In this document: one piece after another, positions 18,426-25,523 of the stretch
Position numbering within the stretch: the first letter of the stretch is position 1
Layout: each line of letters begins with the position of its first letter
Position numbers and translations under genes: made by a program
Origin: Anaerolineae bacterium
GTDB taxonomy: Bacteria; Chloroflexota; Anaerolineae; Aggregatilineales; Phototrophicaceae
Reading direction: 5' to 3'
Length of the DNA stretch: 64,000 nucleotides
Assembly: GCA_022842885.1 (NCBI GenBank)
Contig: JALHOR010000013.1
Location: 1-64,000, forward strand
Notes under the pieces: model-generated
What the model saw: the letters and a program-made list of their open reading frames with translations, nothing else
Databases searched by the model: none
Told to the model about the DNA's origin: nothing

Positions 18426-18575
18426 TTGCATACAAATTGCCGCCTGCCCCAGCCCATCCGCACTCAACCTTACACTCAGCAAGTCAATATCGCCAGTGGA
18501 ACAGGCTTGCTGGAAGAGCATCGCGGATTGAATCGCTCGGCAAAAACGGATGATTTTCTAAAGATGGTCGCGTAA
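18426..18575 (+). pseudogene. Possible 3' remnant of a gene cut by the AT-rich island
   Basis: After the AT-rich stretch the base composition returns to that of the neighbourhood at about 18440, and one frame stays open to a TAA at 18573 (…QPYTQQVNIASGTGL…, …RSAKTDDFLKMVA). There is no start codon or SD. It reads like the last 45 or so codons of a gene whose front was replaced. No family recognised; low certainty. Confidence 0.25.
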
Positions 18576-19238
18576 AAATGGCACTATTTTTTCAGCAAAT
18601 TGTTCGGCGGCGGCAGGCAGCAGATGCATCCCATCAAACGTATAGGTATAGCCCCATTTTTGACGTTCTGTTTCATAATCATTCCAACCTGTGCGGCTGC
18701 GTTCCCCAATCTGGCGAATAAATGCCAAATCTACGCCTGCCCGTTGAATCGGTTGTTGGGGCGTAAATGCAGCGGCTAAATCCAGCATGGGGATATTGAG
18801 CGATTCGGCAACTTCACGGGTGCGCGTATGATAAATCTCGCGCAGTTGCACCAATTCCGAGTTGTATTCCGTCGGCGCAAGCCCAACTAAAGGCTGCACA
18901 AATTGCAATTGGATGTGCTGCAATAAGTCCCGATAAGCAGAAGTAAAATCATCGGGCGATACCATGCCATGCTCAAGTTTTTTCGTCGATTGATAATAGG
19001 GGCGCACGGCGGGATATAAATAAGAAACCGCATCATTCCCGCCGACCATCACAAACATCGCATCGGGTGTATGCTCGGCGATAACCTCATCTACGCGCCG
19101 CAGCAAATTAATGACCGTATCGCCAGCAACTCCGGCGTTGATAATCGTATGTTCAGGGAGTTGCTCCACGACATGCGTCACAAAATTGCCACCGTACCCG
19201 CCCCAAGTGAGGCTATCGCCCAGAAAAATCACCCGCAT
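18558..19238 (-). CDS. SGNH/GDSL-family hydrolase
   Basis: About 226 residues from the ATG at 19238. Block I IFLGDSLTWGG supplies the nucleophilic Ser, block III is VGGNDAVS, and block V DGMHL supplies Asp and His. No signal peptide in this reading, so an intracellular esterase/lipase-like enzyme is likely. The start lies one base past the stop of the M42 peptidase gene, so the two are coupled. An upstream in-frame ATG at 19316 would add 26 residues encoded inside the low-complexity tail of the peptidase gene and is unlikely. Confidence 0.88.
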   Translation of the reverse strand: MRVIFLGDSLTWGGYGGNFVTHVVEQLPEHTIINAGVAGDTVINLLRRVDEVIAEHTPDAMFVMVGGNDAVSYLYPAVRPYYQSTKKLEHGMVSPDDFTSAYRDLLQHIQLQFVQPLVGLAPTEYNSELVQLREIYHTRTREVAESLNIPMLDLAAAFTPQQPIQRAGVDLAFIRQIGERSRTGWNDYETERQKWGYTYTFDGMHLLPAAAEQFAEKIVPFLRDHL

Positions 19239-19239
19239 C

Positions 19240-20373
19240 TTAATCGCTATCGCTCTCATCTTTATTGTTATCATGATGGTTATTGTCACTATCGCTGTCG
19301 TTTTTGTCCTCACCATCTAATGCCAGCGAGTCCATAAAATCAGCATCCAAAGCGGCGATAAAATGTGCCATCAAGCGCCCGGCACGTTCCACATCACGCA
19401 TATCCAACGTTTCCACTGGCGAATGCATATTGCGTATCGGCACACCGAATAATGCGGTCGGAATACCCGACTGCGCCACTTGAATCGCCCAAGCATCGGT
19501 GCCAGACGCGCCAGGAATCGGCTCAATCTGATACTTAATTTCGTAGTGTTTGGCGACTTTGATAATTTTATCGTAGAGTTTGGGGTGAATATTGGGACCC
19601 AAAGCGATAGCAACGCCGCCGCCCATCTCTAAAGCATCATCGCTGCTAATGCCCGGCTGTGCCGCAAAAGTGACATCTAACGCAATCGCTATATCAGGAT
19701 TGATGTGATGGGCTGCGGTTTTAGCGCCGATTAAACCGGTTTCTTCCTGAACAGTTGCTGTGGCATACACATCCCAACTATGCTGCATCTTCTGGAGTTC
19801 CACCAAACAATAAGTGACAGCCGCCACACAGCAGCGGTCATCCATGGCTTTTGCCGCAAACCGTTTGCCAGCCAGTTCTAACATGGGCGCGTCCGGCGTG
19901 ATAAGGTTGCCAATGCTCACCAATGACTCAACTTCATCGGCGGGCAAACCAACATCAATGACCAATGCTTCATAAGAGGGATACTGTTTGCGGTCATTTT
20001 CTGTCAGCAAATGCGGTGGCGCTGCCGCTACAATGCCCGGCAGCGGTTGTTTGCCATGCACAATGACAGGCTGTGCCAGCATCACGCGGTTATCTAGCCC
20101 GGCTACGCGCTGCACATAAATAAACCCATCCACAATCTCACGTACCATCAGCCCAATTTCGTCCATGTGTGCTGCCAGCATAATTTTCCGGCGCGGTGCA
20201 ATGGGGCGCGTGGCATGTTTGATGCCAATCAGACTGCCGAGTTTATCTTGGTCAAATGTATCTACAAAAGGCTGCCAACTCGCTTGAATCAGGTTGCTGA
20301 TGGGGGCTTCGTAACCCGACGGGGCATGGGCTTCGACTAGCGTTTTTAAATGTGTTTTTAGATTAAAGGTCAT
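19240..20373 (-). CDS. M42 family metallo-aminopeptidase
   Basis: A 377-residue tetrahedral-aminopeptidase/glutamyl-aminopeptidase-like enzyme (often annotated as endoglucanase or YsdC/FrvX). Co-catalytic metal ligands are visible: H in LAAHMDE, D in AMDDRC, the EE pair in VQEETG, D in ALDV and H in RNMHS. It should remove N-terminal residues from peptides in the cytoplasm. After the end of the normal fold (about 350) it carries an odd tail of about 25 residues rich in Asp, Asn, Ser and His (DSDSDNNHHDNNKDE). Coupled to the downstream SGNH gene. Confidence 0.92.
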   Translation of the reverse strand: MTFNLKTHLKTLVEAHAPSGYEAPISNLIQASWQPFVDTFDQDKLGSLIGIKHATRPIAPRRKIMLAAHMDEIGLMVREIVDGFIYVQRVAGLDNRVMLAQPVIVHGKQPLPGIVAAAPPHLLTENDRKQYPSYEALVIDVGLPADEVESLVSIGNLITPDAPMLELAGKRFAAKAMDDRCCVAAVTYCLVELQKMQHSWDVYATATVQEETGLIGAKTAAHHINPDIAIALDVTFAAQPGISSDDALEMGGGVAIALGPNIHPKLYDKIIKVAKHYEIKYQIEPIPGASGTDAWAIQVAQSGIPTALFGVPIRNMHSPVETLDMRDVERAGRLMAHFIAALDADFMDSLALDGEDKNDSDSDNNHHDNNKDESDSD

Positions 20374-20463
20374 TCTCGTAACCCTATATTTTCAAATTTA
20401 GGATGAATAGGCAATGCTGCTACAAATTTTAGCGCGGAAATGCCGGAATAGCAGTGCGGATTA

Positions 20464-20498
20464 AAAAAGGTCACAAACATATCATTTGTGACCTTTTT
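20464..20498. terminator. Bidirectional intrinsic terminator
   Basis: AAAAAGGTCACAAA, loop CATATCA and TTTGTGACCTTTTT make a perfect 14-bp stem with A/T tracts at both ends. It lies downstream of the rhomboid operon on the minus strand. Confidence 0.85.
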
Positions 20499-20541
20499 AT
20501 AAATCATGCAGTGATGCTAAGAAACCGACGATAGGCGCTCG

Positions 20542-21258
20542 TTATTCATCCAAATAGTCAAACGGGTCAGGTTGGGGGGCTGGTTTAAAGAACATGGTCG
20601 CCGCAAACATAATGGCAACCCCCGCCACAAAACCGCCAATATGCGCCCAATGCGCCACCCCATCGGATGAAATCCAGCCGACCCCTTGCAAAAAGTCTAA
20701 AACGAACCAATACCCCAAGAAAATGACGGCGGGCAGTTTCATCTCCCAGAAGAAGGGTTTAAACAAACCGACCATCGTGCGAACTCGTGCGCCCGGATAC
20801 AAGAATAAAAATGCGCCCATCACGCCGGCAATCGCGCCCGATGCACCAATGACAAAGGCAGTTTGCCCTGTGAGGGTGCAAGCAATCCCGCCGAACAAAA
20901 CATGCCCTAACGTGGCGGCTGAACCTGCGGCGATATAGAAAACAGCGAACCACACGCGCCCAAAATATTCTTCGACCTTTTTGCCAAAGACCCACAAGAA
21001 CAACATATTGCCGAATAGATGCATGATGTCGGCGTGGAGGAACATGCTTCTAAAATTATCCAATGCCAAGATAGGCAGTGGTTCGACGCCCACTTTGCAC
21101 ACATCCAGCGCATAAGCACGCAGAAACGCCGTAAAAGCGGTGCCGCCTTTTGCCTGTACCGAAAGCTCCCAAATGAAAACCAGAATGTTTATGGCAATCA
21201 GCAGGTACACCAAGACTGGTTGATATTTGCTTCTGCCGACAACGCTCAGTGGTAACAT
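20542..21258 (-). CDS. Rhomboid family intramembrane serine protease, third in trio
   Basis: A 238-residue polytopic protein. The catalytic Ser lies in GASGAIAG, the catalytic His in HWAHIGGF and the HxxxN oxyanion-hole motif is HLFGN, so all active residues are present. Cleaves single-pass membrane proteins within the bilayer. It ends in a short polar tail with PAPQPDPFDYLDE, echoed in the two upstream paralogues. Last gene of a three-rhomboid run (gaps 13 and 36 bp), followed by a strong terminator. Confidence 0.93.
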   Translation of the reverse strand: MLPLSVVGRSKYQPVLVYLLIAINILVFIWELSVQAKGGTAFTAFLRAYALDVCKVGVEPLPILALDNFRSMFLHADIMHLFGNMLFLWVFGKKVEEYFGRVWFAVFYIAAGSAATLGHVLFGGIACTLTGQTAFVIGASGAIAGVMGAFLFLYPGARVRTMVGLFKPFFWEMKLPAVIFLGYWFVLDFLQGVGWISSDGVAHWAHIGGFVAGVAIMFAATMFFKPAPQPDPFDYLDE

Positions 21259-21294
21259 ATGCCATCATCTCCGCTGTAAAACTGGCTCAAAAAT

Positions 21295-22008
21295 TTAGCG
21301 TTCTAATTGTTCAAGTTGGTCTACTTTGGGCGCAGGCACAAACAACGTTGCCATGAACAGCAGCACCAAACCGCTGACAAAGCCGCCGATATGCGCCCAA
21401 TGCGCCACATTCCCGGCATCGGGGAAGATTAAGCCCATCACATCGGTTGCTACCCACACCAGCAGATAAACCGCCGCCGGAACATTGATGACCGTAACGG
21501 GAATCCGAAACAGCAAAATTGCGGTGCGAATACGTGAACCCGGATAGAGGAATAAGAACGCGCCCATAATGCCAGCAATCGCGCCCGATGCCCCGACCAA
21601 AATATCTTTGCCAAACTCATTGACTGGGCAAGCGACCCCACCCAAAATCACATGGGCAATCGTCGCCAGAAAACCGACAATCAGATAAAACGTCAGGAAG
21701 CGTTTTGCCCCAAAATATTCTTCTACGCGAGGCGCAAAAATCCACAAGAAAATCATGTTAAACAGGATATGCATCGGGCTGCCATGCAAGAACATCGTGA
21801 ACAGCGCATTACGGAACGTTAGCGTAATCGGTTCGATGCCAATCTGGCAGGAATTGAGCGCGTAGGTCTGGAAAAAGTGTTTTATGGCGGCTTCGCCTGA
21901 TAAAAACACCGGTATCTGTATCAAAAAGACCAACACATTGAGCGCAATCAAGGCGAAGGTCATATACGGGCGAAAATCACGCCGACCAATGGTGCCAATC
22001 GGTAACAT
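21295..22008 (-). CDS. Rhomboid family intramembrane serine protease, second in trio
   Basis: A 237-residue paralogue with intact active site: Ser in GASGAIAG, His in HWAHIGGF, HxxxN as HILFN. Six or so transmembrane helices. C-terminal tail PAPKVDQLEQLER. Probably co-transcribed with its neighbours. Confidence 0.93.
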   Translation of the reverse strand: MLPIGTIGRRDFRPYMTFALIALNVLVFLIQIPVFLSGEAAIKHFFQTYALNSCQIGIEPITLTFRNALFTMFLHGSPMHILFNMIFLWIFAPRVEEYFGAKRFLTFYLIVGFLATIAHVILGGVACPVNEFGKDILVGASGAIAGIMGAFLFLYPGSRIRTAILLFRIPVTVINVPAAVYLLVWVATDVMGLIFPDAGNVAHWAHIGGFVSGLVLLFMATLFVPAPKVDQLEQLER

Positions 22009-22021
22009 AATGGACTACCTT

Positions 22022-22708
22022 CTAATCTAAATGCTCAAGCGGGTCGCCTTTGGGCGCTGGTTTAAAGAGTGTCACTACAAACATCAAGCCAAAGCCCGTG
22101 ACAAATCCACCCATTTCATCCCAATAGGGCGCAATTGTCCCAGACAGGGGGCCCCCTTCAGCGATGAGGGCTTGCATGGCAAGATATGCCGCCACGAAGA
22201 AAATCGCCGGAAAGTCGAATTTGCGTGCCATCACCGGGATAAAGGTTTCCACTCGTTTGGCAGGATATAAGAATAAAAACGCGCCCATCACACCGGCAAT
22301 CGCGCCCGATGTCCCAATCAAGGGAGTGCAATCGCCGCGATTAAACAAGATGCTGGCAATATGCCCGCCAAAACCCGCGATAAAGAAAAACATCAAGAAG
22401 CGGCGATGCCCCAAAAATGCCTCAACCACGGGCGCAAAAATCCACAAAAAGACCATATTCATCAAAAATTGCGTAAAACTACCATGCAAAAAGAGGCTGC
22501 GAACCCCATCTATGAGGGTTTCACTGAATGCTTGCTGCCCAACTTGGCACGGCACCAAAGCAAAATTCTGGAAATAATTTTCCATGGGTTGCCCTTGCTG
22601 CGCGGCATACCCAATTTCCCAGATGAAAAATGCCAACGTTAGCACCAGCAGGGCAAAACTAGCATATGCCCGAAAGTCATTTTTACCCACCACACGATAC
22701 GGTATCAT
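22022..22708 (-). CDS. Rhomboid-like protein lacking catalytic His, first in trio
   Basis: A 228-residue rhomboid fold with the Ser loop kept (GTSGAIAGVMGAF), but the catalytic His position of the last helix reads YWDEMGGF instead of HWAHIGGF, and the His of HxxxN reads QFLMN. It should therefore be proteolytically dead, like the iRhom/pseudorhomboid class, unless Glu compensates. The C-terminal tail PAPKGDPLEHLD matches the active paralogues. As the first gene of the operon it may bind substrates or regulate the other two; that is inference. Confidence 0.88.
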   Translation of the reverse strand: MIPYRVVGKNDFRAYASFALLVLTLAFFIWEIGYAAQQGQPMENYFQNFALVPCQVGQQAFSETLIDGVRSLFLHGSFTQFLMNMVFLWIFAPVVEAFLGHRRFLMFFFIAGFGGHIASILFNRGDCTPLIGTSGAIAGVMGAFLFLYPAKRVETFIPVMARKFDFPAIFFVAAYLAMQALIAEGGPLSGTIAPYWDEMGGFVTGFGLMFVVTLFKPAPKGDPLEHLD

Positions 22709-22849
22709 TTGCGGTTCTACTCCTCAATTCAAAATCGTGTGCTGATTTAGTAACACAATATCACATAATCGGTTGTGAATGCAACAAACGATTCGGGTCT
22801 GTTGCCTATACGTTAAGATAGGAATTGGGGTTGTGCCGTGCAAATAAGG

Positions 22850-23344
22850 TTATGGTGCTTGCAGGTAAGCCGCAAGTTCAGTGAGGGTTGGGAGGGTAGC
22901 AGTGCGGTGAACTTCTTGTCCGCTGGCATCAAAGACCAGAAAAGTGGGGGTACTCACAAATTTAAAACGTTCCAGCAAATCGCGCCCCGGTGTGGCATGA
23001 ATATCCAACAGCAGCACGTTAAATCCGGTTGCTTCTAACTGAGGTGTTGTTTCGCGCACGGCGGAGACTTGTCCCAAACAGCCGAGTCAGTAGTTGCTAT
23101 ACAGCAGCAGCAAACTAGGCGAGCCATTGTTTAAGTAAGTCTCAACTTGTGCCGCTGTCGTAATCTCAGGTGTGGCAGGATAGCGCCCCAGCCACGCCAC
23201 CCCCACTACCGCGAATACATACCACGCCATTATTCCAGCACGCACCCAAGGATTGCCACGCTGCCAACGCCACAGCAAGCCTAACAACCCTACCCCGGCG
23301 CTGCCCGCCAACAACAAAAAGGAATATTGATTAAAAAAATTCAT
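22850..23344 (-). CDS. Membrane-anchored thioredoxin-like protein, candidate selenoprotein (UxxC)
   Basis: Two in-frame open stretches are separated only by one TGA codon. Read through, they give 164 residues: transmembrane helices at about 8-27 and 36-53, then a thioredoxin fold. The active site reads YSNY-(TGA)-LGC-LGQV, so TGA is codon 86, exactly where the first Cys of CxxC should be; the second Cys is C89. The cis-Pro segment STPTF (P133) and the final helix are intact, and no other stop or shift is seen. The simplest reading is selenocysteine (UxxC); a nonsense mutation of a Cys codon is the alternative. The start lies 9 bp after the stop of the upstream gene, so the two are probably co-translated. 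It should act as a thiol redox protein at the membrane. Confidence 0.72.
23087..23089 (-). other. Candidate selenocysteine codon (TGA)
   Basis: In-frame TGA at codon 86 of the thioredoxin-like gene. In the RNA, GACU (using GA of UGA) can pair with AGUC and UGU with ACA around a UUGGG loop, with a four-base bulge. Alternatively CGGC can pair with GCCG enclosing GGGA/UCUC. The first loop is nearer the UGA than usual for bacterial SECIS elements, so the fold is suggestive only. Confidence 0.5.
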
Positions 23345-23353
23345 CCCGTGCGA

Positions 23354-23716
23354 TTAGTTGTCTTCAGTGTGTTCTTGGGCTTTGATAATCGCGCTTTCCC
23401 ACCGATCATCTAATTCGATGACATGGGTTTCGGCATCAAGAGTTTCTTTCACCCATTGCCAGGCTTCATGATGGTCATAGCGCGGATTGATGGCGAATAA
23501 CACGCGCCCAATGAGGCGGCGCTGGAAAAACGACCCCGATGGTGGTTGTAAGATACAACTCATATTGCTGACGAATTCCAAAACTTCTGGGTCGGCAGAT
23601 AACCAAAAACACCATAACCCTCTATCCAAGAAAGGGTCGGATAGATGATAGGGGCGTGGCGTTGGTGGTAAGCGGCGGGGAGGTTGCAAAGGGTTTGTCC
23701 CATCAGAATAATTCAC
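23354..23716 (-). CDS. Hypothetical protein upstream of thioredoxin-like gene
   Basis: About 120 residues from a GTG at 23716, chosen because GAGGAGA lies seven bases upstream; a TTG at 23731 would place the SD inside the gene. Pro-rich start (LQPPRRLPPTPRPYH), then a Trp-rich segment (DRGLWCFWLSADPEVLEF) and an acidic C-terminus. No membrane segment. The family is not recognised. Its stop is 9 bp from the start of the thioredoxin-like gene, which suggests a shared function. Confidence 0.65.
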   Translation of the reverse strand: MNYSDGTNPLQPPRRLPPTPRPYHLSDPFLDRGLWCFWLSADPEVLEFVSNMSCILQPPSGSFFQRRLIGRVLFAINPRYDHHEAWQWVKETLDAETHVIELDDRWESAIIKAQEHTEDN

Positions 23717-23836
23717 AAAATTTCTCCTCAATTGCCGGAAAAAAGCCTCATGAATTTATCATAAGCGATTTTTCCTAGCACCACTCCCCTGAAAAAAGGG
23801 GGGATTTATAGTGCGCCGACGTGGGTTCTGATAGGC

Positions 23837-24079
23837 TTAGTCGGCATCAGGTGGTGGCACAGGCAGCGCATCCAACGCAGTCTCTTTCCACTTTTTGCCT
23901 TCTTCAATCAGCATGACCGGGATACCATCCCGAATAGGGTATTTATAACCTGAATCAGCACATACTAACCAGCAATCATGCACTAATTCGAGCGTGCCGG
24001 GGTTTTCGCCTTTGTCTTTGTAATGTACGGCTTCTGGGCAACGCAGCATCGCCAGAAAATCCGGTGAAATGGCAACCAT
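23837..24079 (-). CDS. Trm112-like small protein (UPF0434-like)
   Basis: Eighty residues. LRCPEAVHYK near the start and YKYPIRDGIPVMLIEE near the end match the YcaR/Trm112 family, small proteins that in some systems activate methyltransferases. The usual zinc Cys pairs are only partly kept (one Cys in RCP, then CWLVC), so metal binding is doubtful. Stand-alone. Confidence 0.75.
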   Translation of the reverse strand: MVAISPDFLAMLRCPEAVHYKDKGENPGTLELVHDCWLVCADSGYKYPIRDGIPVMLIEEGKKWKETALDALPVPPPDAD

Positions 24080-24213
24080 GGGTTTGTTCCTAAGATATAT
24101 TCATGTAAACAGTGTGTATCGTTCCTAAGTATACCGTTGCCCGCTAAGTGGCGTCAACTATCAGCGTTCTACCAAAACTATCAGCCCGACTTCACTGTCT
24201 TCATGGGTTTAGT

Positions 24214-24243
24214 TTGCGTGCGGTTGGATTTTGTTGCTATAAT
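24214..24243 (+). promoter_or_regulatory. Candidate promoter of winged-helix gene
   Basis: TTGCGT (24214-24219), 18-base spacer and TATAAT (24238-24243). The ATG at 24283 follows after 39 bases, with TGGAG as SD. Confidence 0.5.
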
Positions 24244-24282
24244 TTAGCTATTCCTGCTGACAGGTTTACTTGGAGACTGCCT

Positions 24283-24960
24283 ATGTCTGTTGAATTGTCG
24301 TTGCCTTTAAAACAACTGGAGCCATTGACTGGGGCGCTGGACACGCTGCGTTTGCTGACCCAACGTTCAGCCGACGAAGATACTATTTGTGATGTTCTTA
24401 AACTGAGTACGATTGCGTTTGGCAAGGTCAAACGTCGCCTTGTGACGAATGGGTATGTCACGATGCGGAGTGATGGCATCTTTGAACTGACGCAAAAAGG
24501 GCGCAATGCTACCGATGAACTGCGCCACTATGACGAAAATGCCCCTCTCTTGGGGGCGGGTGCCAATGGCAAAGTCCAGCGGCGCGTTTTGGTGGCGCTA
24601 GCACGCACGTTAGTTGCCGGGCAATCTTCACCGGTGATGATTGGGTTTGCCCCGGATGATACAGGGTTGTTTCCAGTAGATGCGGATGTGGTCTTGCGTC
24701 TAAGCGCGATGAATGCCCAATTAAGTGTCAGTGGCGACCAGATGATTCGCCCCGGCGGCGGTATTTTCCGTCATGAGATTCAGCTAACGCCCCAATTCTA
24801 TGACCAAGTGCGGCTGAAGATGCAGGTATTCCAGTTGTCGGCAGATGGTGAAGACATCAGCGATTGTGGCGGCTTATATGTGGATGTGGATGTCGAAGCT
24901 GATGGAGACCCCGGCGGGATGATTGCTTATGGCGCACAATTATCGTTTGATATGCGCTAA
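24283..24960 (+). CDS. Winged-helix-like protein with C-terminal beta domain
   Basis: A 225-residue protein from the ATG at 24283 (TGGAG seven bases upstream; the frame is open back to 24148 but lacks an SD there). Residues 15-85 have the look of a winged helix (DVLKLSTIAFGKVKRRLVTNGYVTMRSDGIFELTQKG). The second half is a beta-rich domain with acidic strands (GLYVDVDVEADGDPGG). Probably cytoplasmic; a DNA-binding or regulatory role is inferred only from the first domain. Confidence 0.65.
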   Translation: MSVELSLPLKQLEPLTGALDTLRLLTQRSADEDTICDVLKLSTIAFGKVKRRLVTNGYVTMRSDGIFELTQKGRNATDELRHYDENAPLLGAGANGKVQRRVLVALARTLVAGQSSPVMIGFAPDDTGLFPVDADVVLRLSAMNAQLSVSGDQMIRPGGGIFRHEIQLTPQFYDQVRLKMQVFQLSADGEDISDCGGLYVDVDVEADGDPGGMIAYGAQLSFDMR

Positions 24961-25007
24961 ACAGCGAGAAATTTTTACTGTTTTATCGGGTTATTTTTTG
25001 ATTTTTT

Positions 25008-25036
25008 GTAGAGGCGCGTTTTAAACCCGCCTCTAC
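25008..25036. repeat. Dispersed GTAG palindrome, variant
   Basis: GTAGAGGCGCGTTT pairs with AAACCCGCCTCTAC with one mismatch. Lies between two convergent genes, preceded by T-runs, so it may double as a terminator. Confidence 0.55.
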
Positions 25037-25076
25037 CGGATGCAATGGAGAAACTTCTTGCAGCAACGCGGCAACA

Positions 25077-25454
25077 TTACCCCGCTAAGGTTCCAAAAAT
25101 GATGAAAGATGCCATCACTAAGAGGGCGATCACATAAGCGGCTGACCCAACGCGCAGCAACATCCGATTCCGATTGGCAGTATCACTATGTTTCATCTTC
25201 GCCAATGCCGCCAATGCCGTTTCATTGGCAGGATTCACTTTTAAGACGCGGGTCAACCATTGGATACGTTCATTTTTGCCCGTCGCAATTTTTGCCATCC
25301 ACATCATAACTCGTTCATTTTTGCGGTCATCGCGCAAAATTTGCATGAACATCATTTTTGCCCCTTGGCGATTGCCGCTTTTGGCAGCTTGAACTGCCAA
25401 ATTAAACAGTTCTTCGCGGTTGGGGCTATCGGTGGTTGCCATTTTTTTGACCAT
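25077..25454 (-). CDS. TPR-like protein with C-terminal membrane anchor
   Basis: A 125-residue protein: helical repeats (AVQAAKSGNRQGAKMMFMQILRDD; WLTRVLKVNPANETALAALAKM) of tetratricopeptide type, then one transmembrane helix (AAYVIALLVMASFIIFG) at the C-terminus. Tail-anchored topology puts the TPR in the cytoplasm. AGGAGG six bases before the ATG fixes the start. Partner unknown. Confidence 0.75.
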   Translation of the reverse strand: MVKKMATTDSPNREELFNLAVQAAKSGNRQGAKMMFMQILRDDRKNERVMMWMAKIATGKNERIQWLTRVLKVNPANETALAALAKMKHSDTANRNRMLLRVGSAAYVIALLVMASFIIFGTLAG

Positions 25455-25523
25455 TTATACCTCCTACACACAACTTAATTCGCAAAAATCATGCCCACAG
25501 CCATTTAGCTTTGTCACTATTGA

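Noticed and set aside
22850-23077. Separate small gene starting at TTG 23077
   Set aside because: No SD, and the product would begin in the middle of a thioredoxin active site; the frame is continuous with the upstream one apart from TGA.
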